Below are positions 1-12,470 of a stretch of DNA of 64,000 bases, piece after piece; the stretch's first letter is position 1; the number at the start of each line of letters is the position of its first letter. The position numbers and the translations under genes were made by a program. Below the pieces are notes generated by a model that worked only from the letters and a program-made list of their open reading frames with translations, was not told where the DNA came from and searched no databases. Origin of the DNA: Sordariomycetes sp. S80-01Y. Lineage: Eukaryota > Ascomycota > Sordariomycetes. The stretch lies in assembly GCA_037042185.1 (NCBI GenBank), contig JAXQJY010000024.1, positions 1,116,001-1,180,000 of the forward strand. Reading direction: 5' to 3'.

Positions 1-1045
1 TACTTGGAATGAGTTGGGGAGGTGTGGTTTACCCCTGGAAGTCCGCGGCGACCATCTCGAGTATCGTCATCGGCGTCGTGGTATTGGTCTTGTTCGTTCT
101 GTGGGAGTTGTACGCGCCGTTGAAGGAGCCATTGATCCCAATGCATCTGTTTAAAAACGGACAGTGGGCGGTGGCGTGTGTTCTTCTGGGTTTGGGTGCC
201 GGCGTGTACTACGCCTTCGCCATCATCTGGCCAATGCAAGTATCCGTCTTGTATAACAACGGTAACATGGTGTACCTCGGTGGGATCTCCTCTCTCGTCG
301 GTGTGGGTATCATCGCCGGGCAGATCGTGGGTGGTCTCCTGGCAGCCAAGATTGGAAAGACAAAATACCAGTGCATGGTGGTCTTTACCATTGGCGGGAT
401 CTTTCTCGCCTGTGAGCCAAAGCCGAATCCCTCGTAAAGTGAGTCACTGACAAGCCAGGTGTCGCCGTCACGACTCCCGACAACAAAGCCACAGCAATTG
501 CCCTCATGTTCCTCGGCTGCTTCTGGATCGGCTGGAACGAGAGCGTCTGTCTTGCCAACACGACCATCTGCCTGTCCGATCAGCGCGAGATTGGCATCGC
601 AGGCGGCCTAGGTGCATCCATTCGTGCCGCCATCTGTGCAGTTCTCGTGGCCGTGTATACCACGATTCTCAGCAACCGCATGACTGAAACCACAGCTACA
701 CGCGTGCCACCTGCTCTCGTCAAGGCAGGGCTTCCGGAGAGCTCAGTCGCCGACTTCCTGGGTGTGGTGAGCACAGCTGGAGTCCTCGCTCCCAGCGATG
801 CGTATGCCTCCGTTCAAGGTGTATCGGACAGCATAATCAACGTTGGCGTACGGGCATATAAGCTGGCGAATGTGGACGCCTTCAGGACAGTGTATCTGAG
901 CACAATTGCTTTCTCTGGGCTGGCCATAATTCTGACCTTTTGGGCGCCCAACACAGAGGAGTACATGTCGGATAACGTGGCGGCAACGCTGGGACAGGAT
1001 GGCGGGAGCGCTGGGCAGGCGGCAGGCAAGGAGGTGCCTGTTTGA
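1..1045 (+). CDS. MFS efflux transporter, TRI12/siderophore-pump type (5' partial)
   Basis: This is the C-terminal part (331 residues) of a major facilitator protein whose start lies before the window. Exons are <3-411 and 459-1045; the 47-nt intron (412-458) has a GTGAGC donor and joins codons in phase 1. The opening residues SWGGVVYPW match the 'WGG..YPW' loop of fungal trichothecene/siderophore-type drug:H+ antiporters. About six hydrophobic helices follow, with CLSDQREIGIAGGLG resembling the conserved late segment of the family, and a hydrophilic cytosolic tail after residue ~305. Such proteins export toxic metabolites or drugs, or move siderophores, across the plasma membrane. The substrate cannot be told from the sequence. 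No biosynthetic gene lies next to it on this side. Confidence 0.85.
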
Positions 1046-1977
1046 CAAGGGTCCATGTACTCCGTGCGTAGAGACAATTTGATGTCAATGATGCGCTGTT
1101 TATGCGAGAACTTGCAAATAAAACTTTTGCGGTGTAGAAAGGAGTCCACAATGGAGTCCAAAAGTGAAGCTGGTCAAGATGTCTGGCGGGAAGGAGGACC
1201 CCAACCACCACTTTCCGGAGCCAGGCCCACTCAAGCTCCGTTGATCCAGCCCGGTCGCTGGAAGTCAGTGGAGCCCTCAGCCCAGCCACCCCGAGCACCC
1301 GCGTTCCAACGCTGGACCCTTCACATTCATACTCGGATTTGACGAGGACCGAGCTTCAATCGTTACCTTCAATTCTTGCTACTAATTTCTTCATTGCGGC
1401 ACTGTCGCCCAACGCTTCGCAACTGCCATTGCATCCCTTTTCCGCCTGAACACCGCTCGTCGTTGTTCAATCGAGCGCCAACAGCCGAGGACCCATCGCG
1501 ACGGGCATCACCGCATCCTCGACCCGTCGCATCCTACGCGCCGACGTGTCGTACCTCCCTGCCCTGACTCACGATACCTTCGTCCATCATCCGACTCGCT
1601 TCCCCCCCGAGCCAGACCCGCGCGCCCACCTGCCAGCAAACGACGGTGGGTAATCGCTGCGTGCACAGTGCCTGCGCGCCCTGCATATCGACGTGGCAGG
1701 CTCCTTGCAGCCTATTGGAGTTGGGCTCGAGAATACCCAAGGCCGCCCAACTGTCGCTCCCCAAGGCTTTAAAGGAAGCTTGCACGACTGGGCGAGGCAA
1801 CCGCGCGCGAAGTACCCGAATCTCACTGTAGTGAGCGGCACACGATCCAAACCTTGGAAGCTTTCCCCGCCGCCGGCACTGCGCCTCACGTACAATCCGG
1901 CGCATCCCGCCACGGAACATCATCATCATCACTAGCATCGTCGATAGCATCAATCTTCGGGAAGAGTAGGAAACGCA
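1046..1977. other. Intergenic 1046-1977
   Basis: Holds the 3' UTR of the MFS gene and, from about 1,370, a C/T-rich stretch that probably includes the promoter and leader of the MARVEL-like gene. A short CAT repeat occurs at about 1918-1932. No coding sequence or RNA gene seen. Confidence 0.5.
1117..1122 (+). terminator. AATAAA poly(A) signal of the MFS gene
   Basis: A canonical AATAAA lies 72 nt after the stop codon of the MFS gene, in an A/T-rich patch followed by a T run. Confidence 0.5.
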
Positions 1978-2660
1978 ATGGCTGCCTCGTCGGTGCTGAG
2001 CAGCTCGCTATACACGCGCAGCCGAGCAGTCACCAGCCGCGTGCGCACCTACAACTGGCCTCCAATCCAGCTCAACTTCTGGATCTTTGTTATGCTGCTG
2101 GCTTCGGCTAGCATTTTGGGCGTGTTCTCTGTCTTTATCCAGACACAAAACCAGCTTACTCTGGAGATACCATGGTATGCCCTACGATTCCCTCAGTCAC
2201 CGCGCGGGGGAGCTGGCTAACATTGCGCGAACCAGGTATTTCCCGTACTACATGACCGTCGCCTCGCTCACAATCATCTTCATCCTCGGGCTCTTCTGGC
2301 TGATTGCGCAACGGCGACTGTTACCGGCGATAGTCATGATTGGCGCTTTCATCTTGTTCGTTCTGTGGCTGACGGGCCTCATCATCGTGGCTATTGAGCT
2401 GTTCGGACCGAGCGGGAGCATATCGAGCAATTGCGACATCGAGGTTTTCAGTCGCAATCCGAAAGGCCAGACGATTGAGGTCCTGGCGTTTTTGCAGCAG
2501 AAGAATATCTGTAAGTCCCTCACTACCACACTGGCAAATGAAGTGGCTGTTGACTGTAACAGGCGAGTCTTGGCGGCTGGTGTTCGCTATGGCGCTGATA
2601 GGAGCAGTGTTCCTGCTGTGGATCATGATCATGGCGTACCAGGTCTTCGTCGACTCGTAG
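1978..2660 (+). CDS. MARVEL-domain-like four-pass membrane protein
   Basis: Three exons (1978-2174, 2236-2510, 2563-2660) give 189 residues; both introns have GT..AG ends and the phases agree. Four hydrophobic segments are clear, at roughly residues 34-56, 67-92, 95-124 and 160-186, with short cytosolic ends. This is the topology of MARVEL proteins, which act in membrane apposition and vesicle or cell-cortex organisation (Nce102-like proteins in yeasts). The loop between helices 3 and 4 carries a charged stretch and two Cys. The family call rests on topology and general resemblance, not on a diagnostic motif. The first ATG of the frame is used; upstream sequence is C/T-rich, as for a fungal leader. 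Confidence 0.75.
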
Positions 2661-3795
2661 TACACGTTGGGCAGGATTGGATACCTTCCTTCGTCACGAA
2701 GACCACACCACATCAACAAACAGAGGCGGTGGGCTCATACCGCCATGTCGAGGCAGGTGTTGCCGGTACCACATGATTGCAAGATGTTACGAGATATATG
2801 TTTGATGTGCGAGGATTCTATGTTATAATTTCTGTCACTGAGACAGCAGAAGATGCATCGGGAGGAGTTGGGGTTTGGATTTGGCAGCGATTCGTTTTGC
2901 AGGTGTTTACGGGGAAGTCGAGAGAGTCTGGTCTTTTGCGACCAAGACCGCAAAATTGGCAAGGCAGCATTGCGTTTTCACAAAATACCACGTCCCGCCT
3001 GTGTTCTTATCATGCCCAGTCTGTCTGGACCCTGGCACTCAGCTCCCTTCCCCTCTAAACCCAGCTCCAGAGTTGCCTCCCATCACGATGGCGCCAGGCT
3101 AAGCACCAACGTGCAGCAGTTCCTGGCCGTAGCGTCGTCATTTTCAGCTCGGGACGGCGAGCTTCCACCCACCTGTCTGCCAGCACTGCCAGCAACCCCT
3201 CACCGCTGCCCAGGGTCCGAACATTGTCGCTTTCATATGCCAGACCGCTCTGCACACGCGCGCCCGTGCTGGATAGACTTTACGCGACACGAAGCTGTTT
3301 CCTGAGATGAGATCATTCGTAGTTGAACCGGTATTTGGAGAGCCCAAGCTCGCGCCGGTGGGAACGGATGTGGATGCCGATCAGTGATGCAAGCGAGATC
3401 TGTTGACAGATGGATCCCGTGCACTAACAAGTATGCACAAAGAAGACGCGTGCACCAAGATATGATGACGATTAGCGCTGATATGGTGCTAGTGGTGGGG
3501 GATCGGATGGCGGGGCGGCTGCCCCTCACAAGCTCGCTCAGCCCCTCGCGCTGCCGTGCCTGTTACTGAACGCATCAGCTGCCATGGATGGTGCCACAAG
3601 CAGATGCCGTCCAGATCATTAATAGATTAGTAGTAAGGTACTCCATCCTGGGTACTCGGACTTGATAAAACCAAGCTAGTGTATTGCCATCAAACGGCTA
3701 TAAAGCTGCCTGCCCCTAACTTTCCCGTGCCGCTTTCTTCCCCTTCCTCCCCCCCATCCACACACCTGGAACAACAACCTCAACAACACATCACA
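2661..3795. other. Intergenic 2661-3795
   Basis: Contains the 3' end of the MARVEL-like gene and the promoter of the small stress-type gene. Open frames here overlap each other on both strands and have no recognisable protein character. Confidence 0.5.
3699..3704 (+). promoter_or_regulatory. TATA box of the small stress-type gene
   Basis: TATAAA lies 92 nt before the ATG at 3796. It is followed by a C/T-rich leader and a CAACAACA stretch just before the start codon, a typical arrangement for strongly expressed fungal genes. Confidence 0.5.
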
Positions 3796-4078
3796 ATGGA
3801 TTTCGTCAAGAACGCCGTCAGCAAGGCCTCTGGCAAGGGTGACGACAAGTCTGGCTCCAGCAAGGGCGGCGAGCAGAAGCAGGACTACGGTGACAAGGCC
3901 TTCAGCGCCGTCAACGACAAGGCTGGCTTCGGCATGAGCCGCGACCAGCAGGAGAAGGTCACCGACGGTGCCCGCGACGCCTACGAGAAGTACTCTGGGT
4001 AAGTTCATCGCAGTCGAGTGTATTACTGCGTACTGACAACCGTACAGGAGCAAGGTTTCCGACAAGTTCTCTAACTAA
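3796..4078 (+). CDS. Small hydrophilic stress-type protein (Awh11-like)
   Basis: Two exons (3796-3998 and 4048-4078, intron 49 nt with GTAAGT donor) encode 77 residues: a Lys/Ser/Gly-rich, highly polar peptide opening MDFVKNAVSKASGKGDDKSG and ending SKVSDKFSN. No hydrophobic core or signal peptide is visible, so it is probably disordered and cytosolic. Short proteins of this shape, with a 'YGDKAFSAVNDK' block and an 'RDQQEKVTDGAR' block, are common in Pezizomycotina and are often annotated as Awh11/Hsp9-12-like stress or stationary-phase proteins. That name is by resemblance only. The TATA box, A-rich start context and strongly C-biased third codon positions suggest high expression. Confidence 0.75.
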
Positions 4079-4761
4079 GTTATGACTGTACGACTACATG
4101 ATTGACGAGTGGCGGTATGGAAGGGGACGCATCTTGAGCTATCATGACGATGATGGCTAGAGGTTGCCGCGCTGGCATCAATATAGCAATGTCTCCTTTG
4201 TTGTATGAATCAAGACTAAAGCCGCATCCCACTGCCCCAGATTGCTACCTATGTGTACACGATGTTGCGTAGCTCTATCACACCCAAGCCGTGGCGATCC
4301 GCAGTGAAACCTACCACTGACCATTCTCAGACGTCTCTCTTTAGATATCGCAGCCGCGTTTCACCATGTTAAGCTGACGCTAAGTGCAGCCAAAGGGACT
4401 ATGCATAATCCTTGAAGATTGAAGTCAATTTCAAAGTAATATACTCTATTATTGCCACCAATATTATCGACACCAAACGTGATTGCCGCGAGCCAGAAAT
4501 CGTCGATGCTGTTCTGGTGGCATTGATGTGCAGGGTAAGCGGCTTTGCGACCGTTGCTGTCCCGACAAGTTGGACAAGGGTGACAGCGGTCAGCCCCTGT
4601 GCAGCCCCTGTAGGGCCCCTGTAGCGTCGCGGAAGGAGGGAACGCATGAGACGACCGTCAACTTCCTTGCTTGAGAAAACATCATTTTTGCTTCTACCTC
4701 AAATTTCCAGTCTTTACTGCTGTCTTTTACTGATGCATCGCGACTATCGCTCCATCAAAGC
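4079..4761. other. Intergenic 4079-4761
   Basis: Holds the 3' UTR of the small stress-type gene and the promoter of the MTOC gene. Nothing else seen. Confidence 0.5.
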
Positions 4762-7700
4762 ATGGCCGAGGATGAGCATTCTAGCCGTCACGGCAGCCCT
4801 GGCCCTATCGAGCGTCCGCTGACCGCGCAGCGCGTTGCGATAATGACGACAAACAACGTTGACGCGACAACGGCCTCGAGCCAGACCACCGAACCACGAC
4901 CGGTCAACCAAGAAACCCAGCCATCGCAAGAAGATTCAATACCGCCCGAAGAAGCCTCGGCTAGCGAAGACACCACGGCTGTTGGCGCTTTCGACAGCTC
5001 CTCCTTTGAGGCTGCTCCCATGGATCCTAGTAGAGGCCCGGAGGACTCGCTCACAGAGGAGGCTGTTCGCGAACACCTCCAAGATGTCGAGTCTAGCTTC
5101 CTGCCGACGCTCTCGCCAATACCCGCGGGGCCAAATACGGCAGAGGGAGGGGTCGACGACACGTATGTCTTCGATTCGCCCAATAAGGTAGACATGCAGA
5201 CGCAGCGGCCCAAGGAAGATGATTCGACGCTGGCGGGGGATACCACTTCCGATCTCGAGAATCTCGACTCCTCACCCACGGCAGCGGCCGCAAGAAGGAC
5301 GATATCTAGGGCGATAAGCAACGCAAGCAATCCCAATAGGGACGCCGCCACCACAGGACGCGCAGAGCACGACGCAGGAGACGAGGCGGCCGAGGGACAA
5401 GAGAGCTCGCAGGTCTCGACAGCTGATGACCAGGAAGGCACTGGTTCGCTATCGCGATCGCAATCTTTGTCAGAGCGAGTTGATGCTGGGAGCACACCAG
5501 GGAATGCTCTCCGGTCTAAACGACCGAAGTACCTGCGAAGTCGTTTCGGCAGCACGCGATCCTCGACCTCCTCCTTTGCTACGAACCCCGAATCTCACGA
5601 CGGCAGCGACCTCACAACACTCGGGTACGGTGCCGATTACGCGCTGCAATCTGGAGGCGCCATCCCAGCGCTTGCACCTCCTTCGCGAAACGTCAGCAGC
5701 ACAAGTGCCAACGGCCTCTTTCGGTCGGTCAGCATGGGGAGCGTGGCGTCTGGCTTTGACGACTATGCAGATGCTTCGCTTGGCCAGCTCGAGACTCTGC
5801 CGGAGGTCTCTAGTCCCGACCGCAGCATGAAGGACGACCCGGCCAAGACGCCCAAGCCTTCAAAGGAGAACCTCAACACCGCCCCGACAGATACGGTTAT
5901 CGCCCGCCATGTTAGAAACGTGCAGGTGCCCGAGTCCCTGGCCAAGGAGTATCGTTTCAAGAGCGGGCTGGAGACACCACGGCGGCCCTCCAACTACACA
6001 ATCTCCGGCTCAGCGACAACGACGCGGACGGGTAAGAATCTGACGCTGAAGGAGCAGAGCAGCACTATCGAGCGCCTTTCAAAGGAGAACTTCGACCTGA
6101 AGCTCAAAGTCATGTTCCTCAGCGATCGTCTCGACAAGCTGTCAGAGGAGGGTATCAAAGAGATGATCTCTGAGAACGTCGATCTCAAAACAAGCTTGGC
6201 TGTGATACAGCGGGATAACAAGATCCTCCGGCGGCGGATCAAGGAGCTGGAAAGGGCCAAGAAAGATGAGGATGAGCGACCGAGCACCGCTCGCAGCGGC
6301 GCCTCATCAACGGACCAGACGGCCAAGATTTACGATGAGAACACTCAAGAAATGGAGGAGGAGCTCTACTTCCTGCGTGAGCGTGTCGAGGAGTACGCGA
6401 CCGAGATCGAACGCCTGCGGACTGAAAGCATGACCGCTGAGGCGGACAAGCGCAAGATGGCTGAGATGTTCCGCAATATGGGCGACAGGACTGGCGAGAG
6501 TCTTGGGCGTCAGGAGGAAGCTGATGTCTGGAAAGATTTGCTCGAGCAGGAGACAGCGCGAAGGGAGCAGGCAGACGACGACAATCGCAAACTTCGGGAG
6601 GAGAATTTCCGGCTGAAGCAGGAAATGTCCGGCAACGGCGGGCTGCATCACACTACTAACATATACAACATCACTAAGAAGCAGCGAGAGCGCAACGGAT
6701 CGCCGAGCCGTCCAGTGTCCGGACTGTCTGGCGATATTGAAGGCTCCAATGCCAACCTCAGCGCGGCCAGCACCCTCGTTGAAGAGCTGCGCAGAGAGAC
6801 CGAGCAGTTGCGCCACGAGAATGCCGAGCTTCGCCGCGAAGTTGGGGCACAAACGTCTATGCTGACGTCGAGGAACCGCGAGAAGGAGCGCTTGTACCAA
6901 GAGATCGAGGACCTCAAGATGGCCGCACGACACGGGAGACCGGGTACGTCTCATGCGGACAGCATCTTGGACCGCTCGGCATCCCGCGCTGGACGCTACG
7001 ACAGACCAGGCTCGCGGGGAAGCGCCATGACCCGACGTACGTCTGCAGATGAGGACGCCGAACGCGAGCGCGAGGATCTCGAGAACAAGCTTAGTGAGCT
7101 GCGCGACAAGATCAGCGAGGTCAAGCTGCAGAATCAAGAGTTACAGCGCGAGCTGGAAACTTGCATGGAAGACTTCGAGACAGCCGTCAACGGCAAGCGG
7201 GAAGCCGAGGACAACGCTGTTGCGTTGCAAGAGGAACTCGATACGGCGATGAACGACTTGGTTGCGCTGCAGTCAGAGCGAGATGAGGCACTCCACGCGC
7301 AGGCTGCCACGGAGGAGGAGTTTGAGAACCTGCGGTTGGAAGCGCAAGAGGAGATCGACGCGCTTGAGAACGAAGCTGACCAGCGCAACGAGGAAATGGC
7401 TCGCCTGGAGGCCGACCTGCAAGACCGCTCAGAGAACTTCGACGCCTTGCAGGAAGAGATGCGAAGTATGAATGATGCGCTCGTAGGCCTGGAAGACGAT
7501 CAGGAGACCAAGTTGCGGCGAATCGAGCAGTTGGAGCAAGAGCTGGACTCATCCAACAAGGAGCTCGAGGAATTCGAGCGCAAGTTGATGGAGGCCAACG
7601 AGAAGAACCAGCGTCTGTCTGTGCAGCAAGAGTCGTCCCAAGACGAGATTGCCTTCTTGCGTGAGGAGCAGGAGACGGACAAGATCCGCATCGGCGACTT

Positions 7701-9179
7701 GGAAGCCAATCTGGCCAATCTGGAGCAGTCCTTACGCGAGGAGAAGGATCGTGCCAAGGAGCTCGACAGCCGCCTGACACAAGAGCGCGAGCAGCGTGAG
7801 ATCGTCGCCAACAAGGAGAAAGAGGACGTGCAGCAAGTGGTCAACCAGCTCAACAAGGAAGCCTCGAACGCCAAGGACGAGACCAGGCGACTGCGTAAGA
7901 GTCTGTCGTCGAGGGAAGTCGAGGCTACGGAGTGGAAGGAGAGGCTGATTGAGTTGGAGAACAACTTGCGGGAGGCCTTGGGTGATCTCAACGGCACCCG
8001 CTCGTCGTTGCTTAAGGTGAGTCGCATCCAAAATGCCTGGGTAGCCATACTGATACTTTCCAGTCTATCGCGAAGCTGCAGCGCGAGTTGGAAGAAACTG
8101 TGCGTGAGCTCGACAGCACCAGAGCCTCCGTGGTTGAAAAGGATCGCATCATTAAGCAGCGCGACAACCTCCTCGAGACACACGCTCTGGATAGCCGAAA
8201 GCTCTCTGAGCTCCTCGACAAGGAACGCGTCGGCCACCGTAACACGAAGGCCCAATTCGAGACGTTCCAGAAGAACCATCAACACCTCGCTCGTACGTCG
8301 AGCACGCAGGACACGCGCATCTCAGAGCTCGAATCTACCCGTAATCAAGAGCGGGCGAGGCTCATCAGACTGGAGCAGCAGTCCAGGGAACAACTGGCCG
8401 AGCGCAACCAGCTTCTTCTCACGCTCTGGCACAAGCTCAGTGCGCTCTGCGGACGGGAATGGGCCAACAACAACACCCTCATTGACCGACAAGTCTTGCC
8501 GTCCCTCGAGGTCATTGCTTCTCGGCTGCCTGGCTTCTCGAAAAACCTCTTGGCTGCGGTCAAAGCCATCGAGACCATCGTCGGATCTTTCTCGACTAAG
8601 ATTAAGACGATCGAGCGAGAGCTGTCCCGCGAGTACCAGACGCTCGAGAACAATCTCGAGGTGCGTACCAAGAAACTCGACCGCCTCGAGACCATGGTGC
8701 GCAACACCGTTGCCTCGAGCAGCACCTCCTCGCAGGACCTACACTCTAGGTTACTACGTATGGAAGACAAATACCGCCAGCTCAAAGTTGAGCACGCAAC
8801 CCTCAAGTCCGCCACCGATGCTCGTTCTCGCGCTGCAGCCTACGCCTCGGCAGGCAACAACCCCGAAGCCCTCATCCCGTCGAACGATACTGGCTCACCC
8901 TCACCATCCATACCGCGCGGTCCTGGGGAAAGGGCAAGGTCAGTGTTGACAAGGACGAGCACCGCCAATTCTGGAGCAGAGATGACGGTCCACGATGAGA
9001 ACTCGAGCGGTAACGACAACCGGTGGTTGTTTAGGTTGAGGGACATGGAGTATAAGCTCAAGATGGAGAGGGAAGCACGGAATCAGGATCGACAGGCAGC
9101 GAGGGCAAGGCTGGGTGGACTGGAGAACGAGAATCGCGATTTGAGAGAGAGGGTAAGGAGAGGCAACGGCGATGAGTGA
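4762..9179 (+). CDS. apsB: Microtubule-organising-centre coiled-coil protein, Mto1/ApsB type
   Basis: Two exons (4762-8016 and 8064-9179, 47-nt phase-0 intron) encode 1,456 residues. Residues 1-420 are Ser/Thr/Glu-rich and probably disordered. Residues ~424-500 match the centrosomin N-terminal motif 1 (CM1): a helix with KENFDLKLKVMFLSDRLDKL followed by conserved IxExVDLK-type heptads. In this family CM1 binds and activates gamma-tubulin complexes. A long coiled coil runs from ~510 to ~1330, and the end carries a second short conserved helix (RLRDMEYKLKMEREARNQDR) resembling the C-terminal localisation region of Mto1-type proteins. The protein should nucleate microtubules at spindle pole bodies, septa or other cytoplasmic sites. 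An apparent continuous frame to 8949 is read-through of the intron, which changes frame after 8016. Orthology to A. nidulans ApsB is inferred from the CM1 motif and architecture. Confidence 0.85.
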
Positions 9180-9596
9180 GTTTTCAAAGGGGGGCGATTA
9201 TTCATGTACATTTTGGTCTGTATCCTCTAGGCGTGCTTATTGTTACGGATGGCGCTTGGGTAAATGGGGCCAAGGCGAAGGTAATGATATCCATGACTTG
9301 TCGTTTGACCGACATTTTGACGCAACGTGTGATTCCGATGTCAGAGGTGAGAAGGCAACGACAGAGGGCAAAGATGTTCGTTCTGGGACAGATAGGCAGC
9401 CGGGTGGTCAAGATGGAGGTGTAAGTGACGGACTTCCGTAAGGGGCAACGCCGTGGGGAGACAACTATATCAACGACACGGCTTCTATGGTTTGCTTAAA
9501 TAGTTCAGAAGAGAGGTTATCTCGTATTATCCGCACCATCACATTACCCAACTGAGTCCATTTGTGCTCTGCCCTAAGACCAAGTCTTGACTCGAG
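9180..9596. other. Intergenic 9180-9596
   Basis: A 417-nt spacer between two plus-strand genes; contains the 3' UTR of the MTOC gene and the promoter of the DUF1479 gene. Nothing else seen. Confidence 0.5.
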
Positions 9597-11150
9597 ATGG
9601 CTACAGCCACGGCGTCCACCAAGGCGAAGAAGGGAGGCGACATCTCCGATGCCTTCGTGTCACTGTCGCAGACCAACCGCCTTGCTCTGCCTGACGACTA
9701 TCGCCAGCTCAAGCTTGCCCTCGTCGAAGGCCGAGAGGATGCCATGGTGGCGAGTTGGACACGTCTCCTGCGACAGCTCAGGGCTGAGGTGCGGGAGGTA
9801 GAGCAAAAGGGTAGCGAAATCATCCCCAGAGTGAAGTTTGAGCACTTGAACGGTGGGTTATCTGAGGAGCAGAAGAGTGAGATTTTCAAACGAGGAGTGA
9901 TTATTGTTGAAGATGTCGTCGACGAAAAGGAGGCGAGGGGCTATAAGACTGCTGTCGAGGACTACGTGCGTGCCAATCCTCAGACCAAAGGTGTCCCACT
10001 CCCACCCCCTTTTCGGAGGCTTACAAAGAAGTATGAACTAACGATCCCGCAGGCTATCCTCAAAACAATCCCCAGGTCTTCGAACTCTACTGGTCCCCTC
10101 CCCAGATCGTAGCCCGCTCCCATCCCAACCTACTGGCGACGCAGCGGCTGCTGATGCAGGAGTTCTGGACAGCAGCCGCAGGGACCGAGATCGATACGTC
10201 CCAGCCCTTGACCTACGCCGACCGCCTGCGCATTCGTCAACCAGGGGATACCAATTTTGCCCTCGGGCCGCACATGGACGGGGGTTCAACCGAGCGTTGG
10301 GAGAAGGGAGGCTACGGCGATGTCTACGAGGCTGTATTCAAGGGGCAGTGGGAGGGCAGGTACGACGCCTGGGATGCGACTTCACGCGTAGAGGCTGTAT
10401 ACGACACGAGCAGCGGGAGCAGCGCGAGCGGCTGCTCAGTCTTCAGGATGTGGCAGGGCTGGTTGAGCATGAGCGACGTCGGACCCGGGGAGGGGACGCT
10501 GCTCGTGAACCCCATGCTGAAGCTAGCAACGGTGTACATGCTGCTAAGGCCCTTCTTCCGTCCCGTGGACGAGGAGCTGGACGGCGAGGCGTTCCTCGCG
10601 GAGCAGAACTGGGCCTTCCAGGGACGCGAGGGCATGACGAGCGAGCTGCACGGCGCGACGCCGGGTCACGGGCAGGAACTCAGCGAGAAGCTGCATCCTC
10701 ACCTCGAGCTGAGCAGGACGATGGTGAGCATACCGCGAATCAAACCGGGCGATTACGTTGCCTGGCACTGCGACGGTAAGATTACCTTTCCCCCCCCGTC
10801 TCCCATGACGCACGCGGTCCGAGCTGACGCCCCCAGCCATCCACGCCGTGGACCAGATTCACGGCGGTGACACCGACTCCAGCGTGATGTACATCCCCGT
10901 ATGTCCGCTGACGGCGCGCAACGCGGAGTATGCGAGGCGGCAGCTGGGGAGGTTCAGGGCTGGGGAGCCGGGGCCTGACTTCCCGGGCGGCGAGGGGGAG
11001 GGAAGCCATGTTGGGCGTCCGTTGGAGGGGGATCTGCCCAGGGAAGCGAGGCTGAGCATGGGACTGGAGAAGTTCCGTGTTGGCTGTGGAGTGGATGAGG
11101 GTGCGATGAAAGCAGTCGAGGCGGCGAATCGGATACTGGGCTTTGAGTAG
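9597..11150 (+). CDS. DUF1479 (YbiU-like) putative 2-oxoglutarate/Fe(II) oxygenase-fold protein
   Basis: Three exons (9597-9990, 10053-10775, 10837-11150) encode 476 residues; introns of 62 and 61 nt have GT..AG ends, and the first carries a CTAAC branch site. The protein matches the DUF1479 family: FKRGVIIVEDVVDEKEA near residue 100, a LGPHMDGGSTERW block (H-x-D, likely metal ligands), the WQGWLSMSDVGPGEGTL segment, and CDAIHAVDQIHGG near the end, whose His fits the third metal ligand. By fold these proteins are expected to be non-haem iron oxygenases, but no substrate is established for the fungal members. Length is usual for the family. Neighbouring genes give no pathway clue. Confidence 0.88.
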
Positions 11151-12234
11151 AGGAGAGAAGGTTTTGGTAAACGCCTGGGCCGGGTCAGCAGGGAGGTTGG
11201 CACGCTCGATCGCGATGAAGGGTGCGACGTCGTTGAGTGCATTTACCGTGTCAGAGTCCGCCGTGAAGTCCACGGAGATTTGAGGCTGGAAGTGACATTT
11301 GTCAGCGGGAGACTGGCAGAAGCGCAGGGGTGAGGTGGAGGACAACCCTGTCGCACTTATTACTTAGTAGCACTGCTTAGTTAGCAGTAGGAGCAGCAGA
11401 ACGTGAGGTATAGGTACATTGAAGAGGATTGCTTCATCAGCGGCTGTCAACGTTGATCCGTGCCGCCATGTGGCGTTTGGAATCATGTGTCTGAGACGAT
11501 GTGCCATTTCGGTGAGAGGGGAGCTAGACGATGAAGCGTTGTCACGATGGTTTGCAAGTGTCCCTTAGTGATTATGGTGTCGATCCATCCGTGGAGGGGG
11601 AGGGGTAGAAGAAGCCCATCGAACCGGATCGTCGCTGGACAGCGGCCCATCATGACGGACTATCGGCCAGGGAGCTGTTACAGTCACAGCACAGTACCAA
11701 AAAAAGACAGCAGCCAGCTAAGGTAGCCATCCAGGTTGCCCCGCGTCCTAAAGACCAGAGCAGCGGCAGCCCTGAGACGGACGGGGGACCCATCGAGCGG
11801 GATTCGGCAGGGTTCCCGCGTCTCTTCGCAACGCACCGATTTGTAAGCCGAGCGTGAGACGGTGAGGCTGGTCCGTCGGTATACCTTAGCTCGCTCGCGG
11901 CGTGTTTGGAGGAGAGACGCGGTTGCACAGGAGCTGCGACAGGGTGAGTGGAGGCAGCGCAGCAGTAGGACGCGGTCGCATCGCTGGACGTCCCGGGGGG
12001 GTGCGTGGCCCTTTGTCTGGTTGTTCTCAGGCTTGTCAGGGTCGAGGGGTGATGCGATGCGATGCGGTGCGGATGGCTTGACGCCGCTGCGTTGGCGAGG
12101 TGGAACCCGCTCCACCAGGAACCCTGAGCAGGCTTCTGTAGGCTACCCTACCGTAGGCTAGGCTTAGGTGGTAAGTAGTAGCAGTAGCTAGGGTACAGTG
12201 ACTAGCTTGTGAGGGACAGCCTGAGGAGGGGTTG

Positions 12235-12260
12235 CGGATGTGGATGTGGATGTGGATGTG
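12235..12260. repeat. Hexamer tandem repeat (TGGATG)n
   Basis: Three perfect TGGATG units flanked by degenerate ones, 210-235 nt upstream of the DUF1993 start codon and 50 nt upstream of its TATA box. Confidence 0.8.
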
Positions 12261-12309
12261 GCCGTGAGCGACGGCTGGCTGGCTGGTCTGAGGTGAAGTG
12301 TGAGGTGAG

Positions 12310-12315
12310 TATAAA
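12310..12315 (+). promoter_or_regulatory. TATA box of the DUF1993 gene
   Basis: TATAAA 156 nt before the ATG at 12471, followed by a pyrimidine-rich leader. Confidence 0.5.
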
Positions 12316-12470
12316 GGAGGCGATGGCGACGTGAACCAGTCCATGCTTGCCTCCCTCATCCTCATCATCATCATCACTCTCACCCTCACCACCGCAGCTC
12401 TCTTCACAACCATCTGAACCAAACCAACCTCAACCTTTAAACACCAACCAACACCAACCACCCGCCCACC

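Larger units (their letters stand above)
11151..12470. other. Intergenic 11151-12470
   Basis: A 1.3-kb spacer upstream of the DUF1993 gene. It contains a hexamer repeat (12235-12260), a TATA box (12310-12315) and a C/T/A-rich leader with CATCAT runs (12345-12470). Long open frames on the minus strand here and into the next gene are antisense shadows. Confidence 0.5.

Noticed and set aside
6307-8285. Long minus-strand frames of 261-276 codons
   Set aside because: Antisense to the coiled-coil MTOC gene; they arise from its biased codon use and match no family.
8017-8949. Apparent continuation of the MTOC protein to 8949
   Set aside because: It reads through a GTGAGT..CAG intron into a Ser/Arg-rich nonsense frame, whereas splicing restores coiled-coil heptads.
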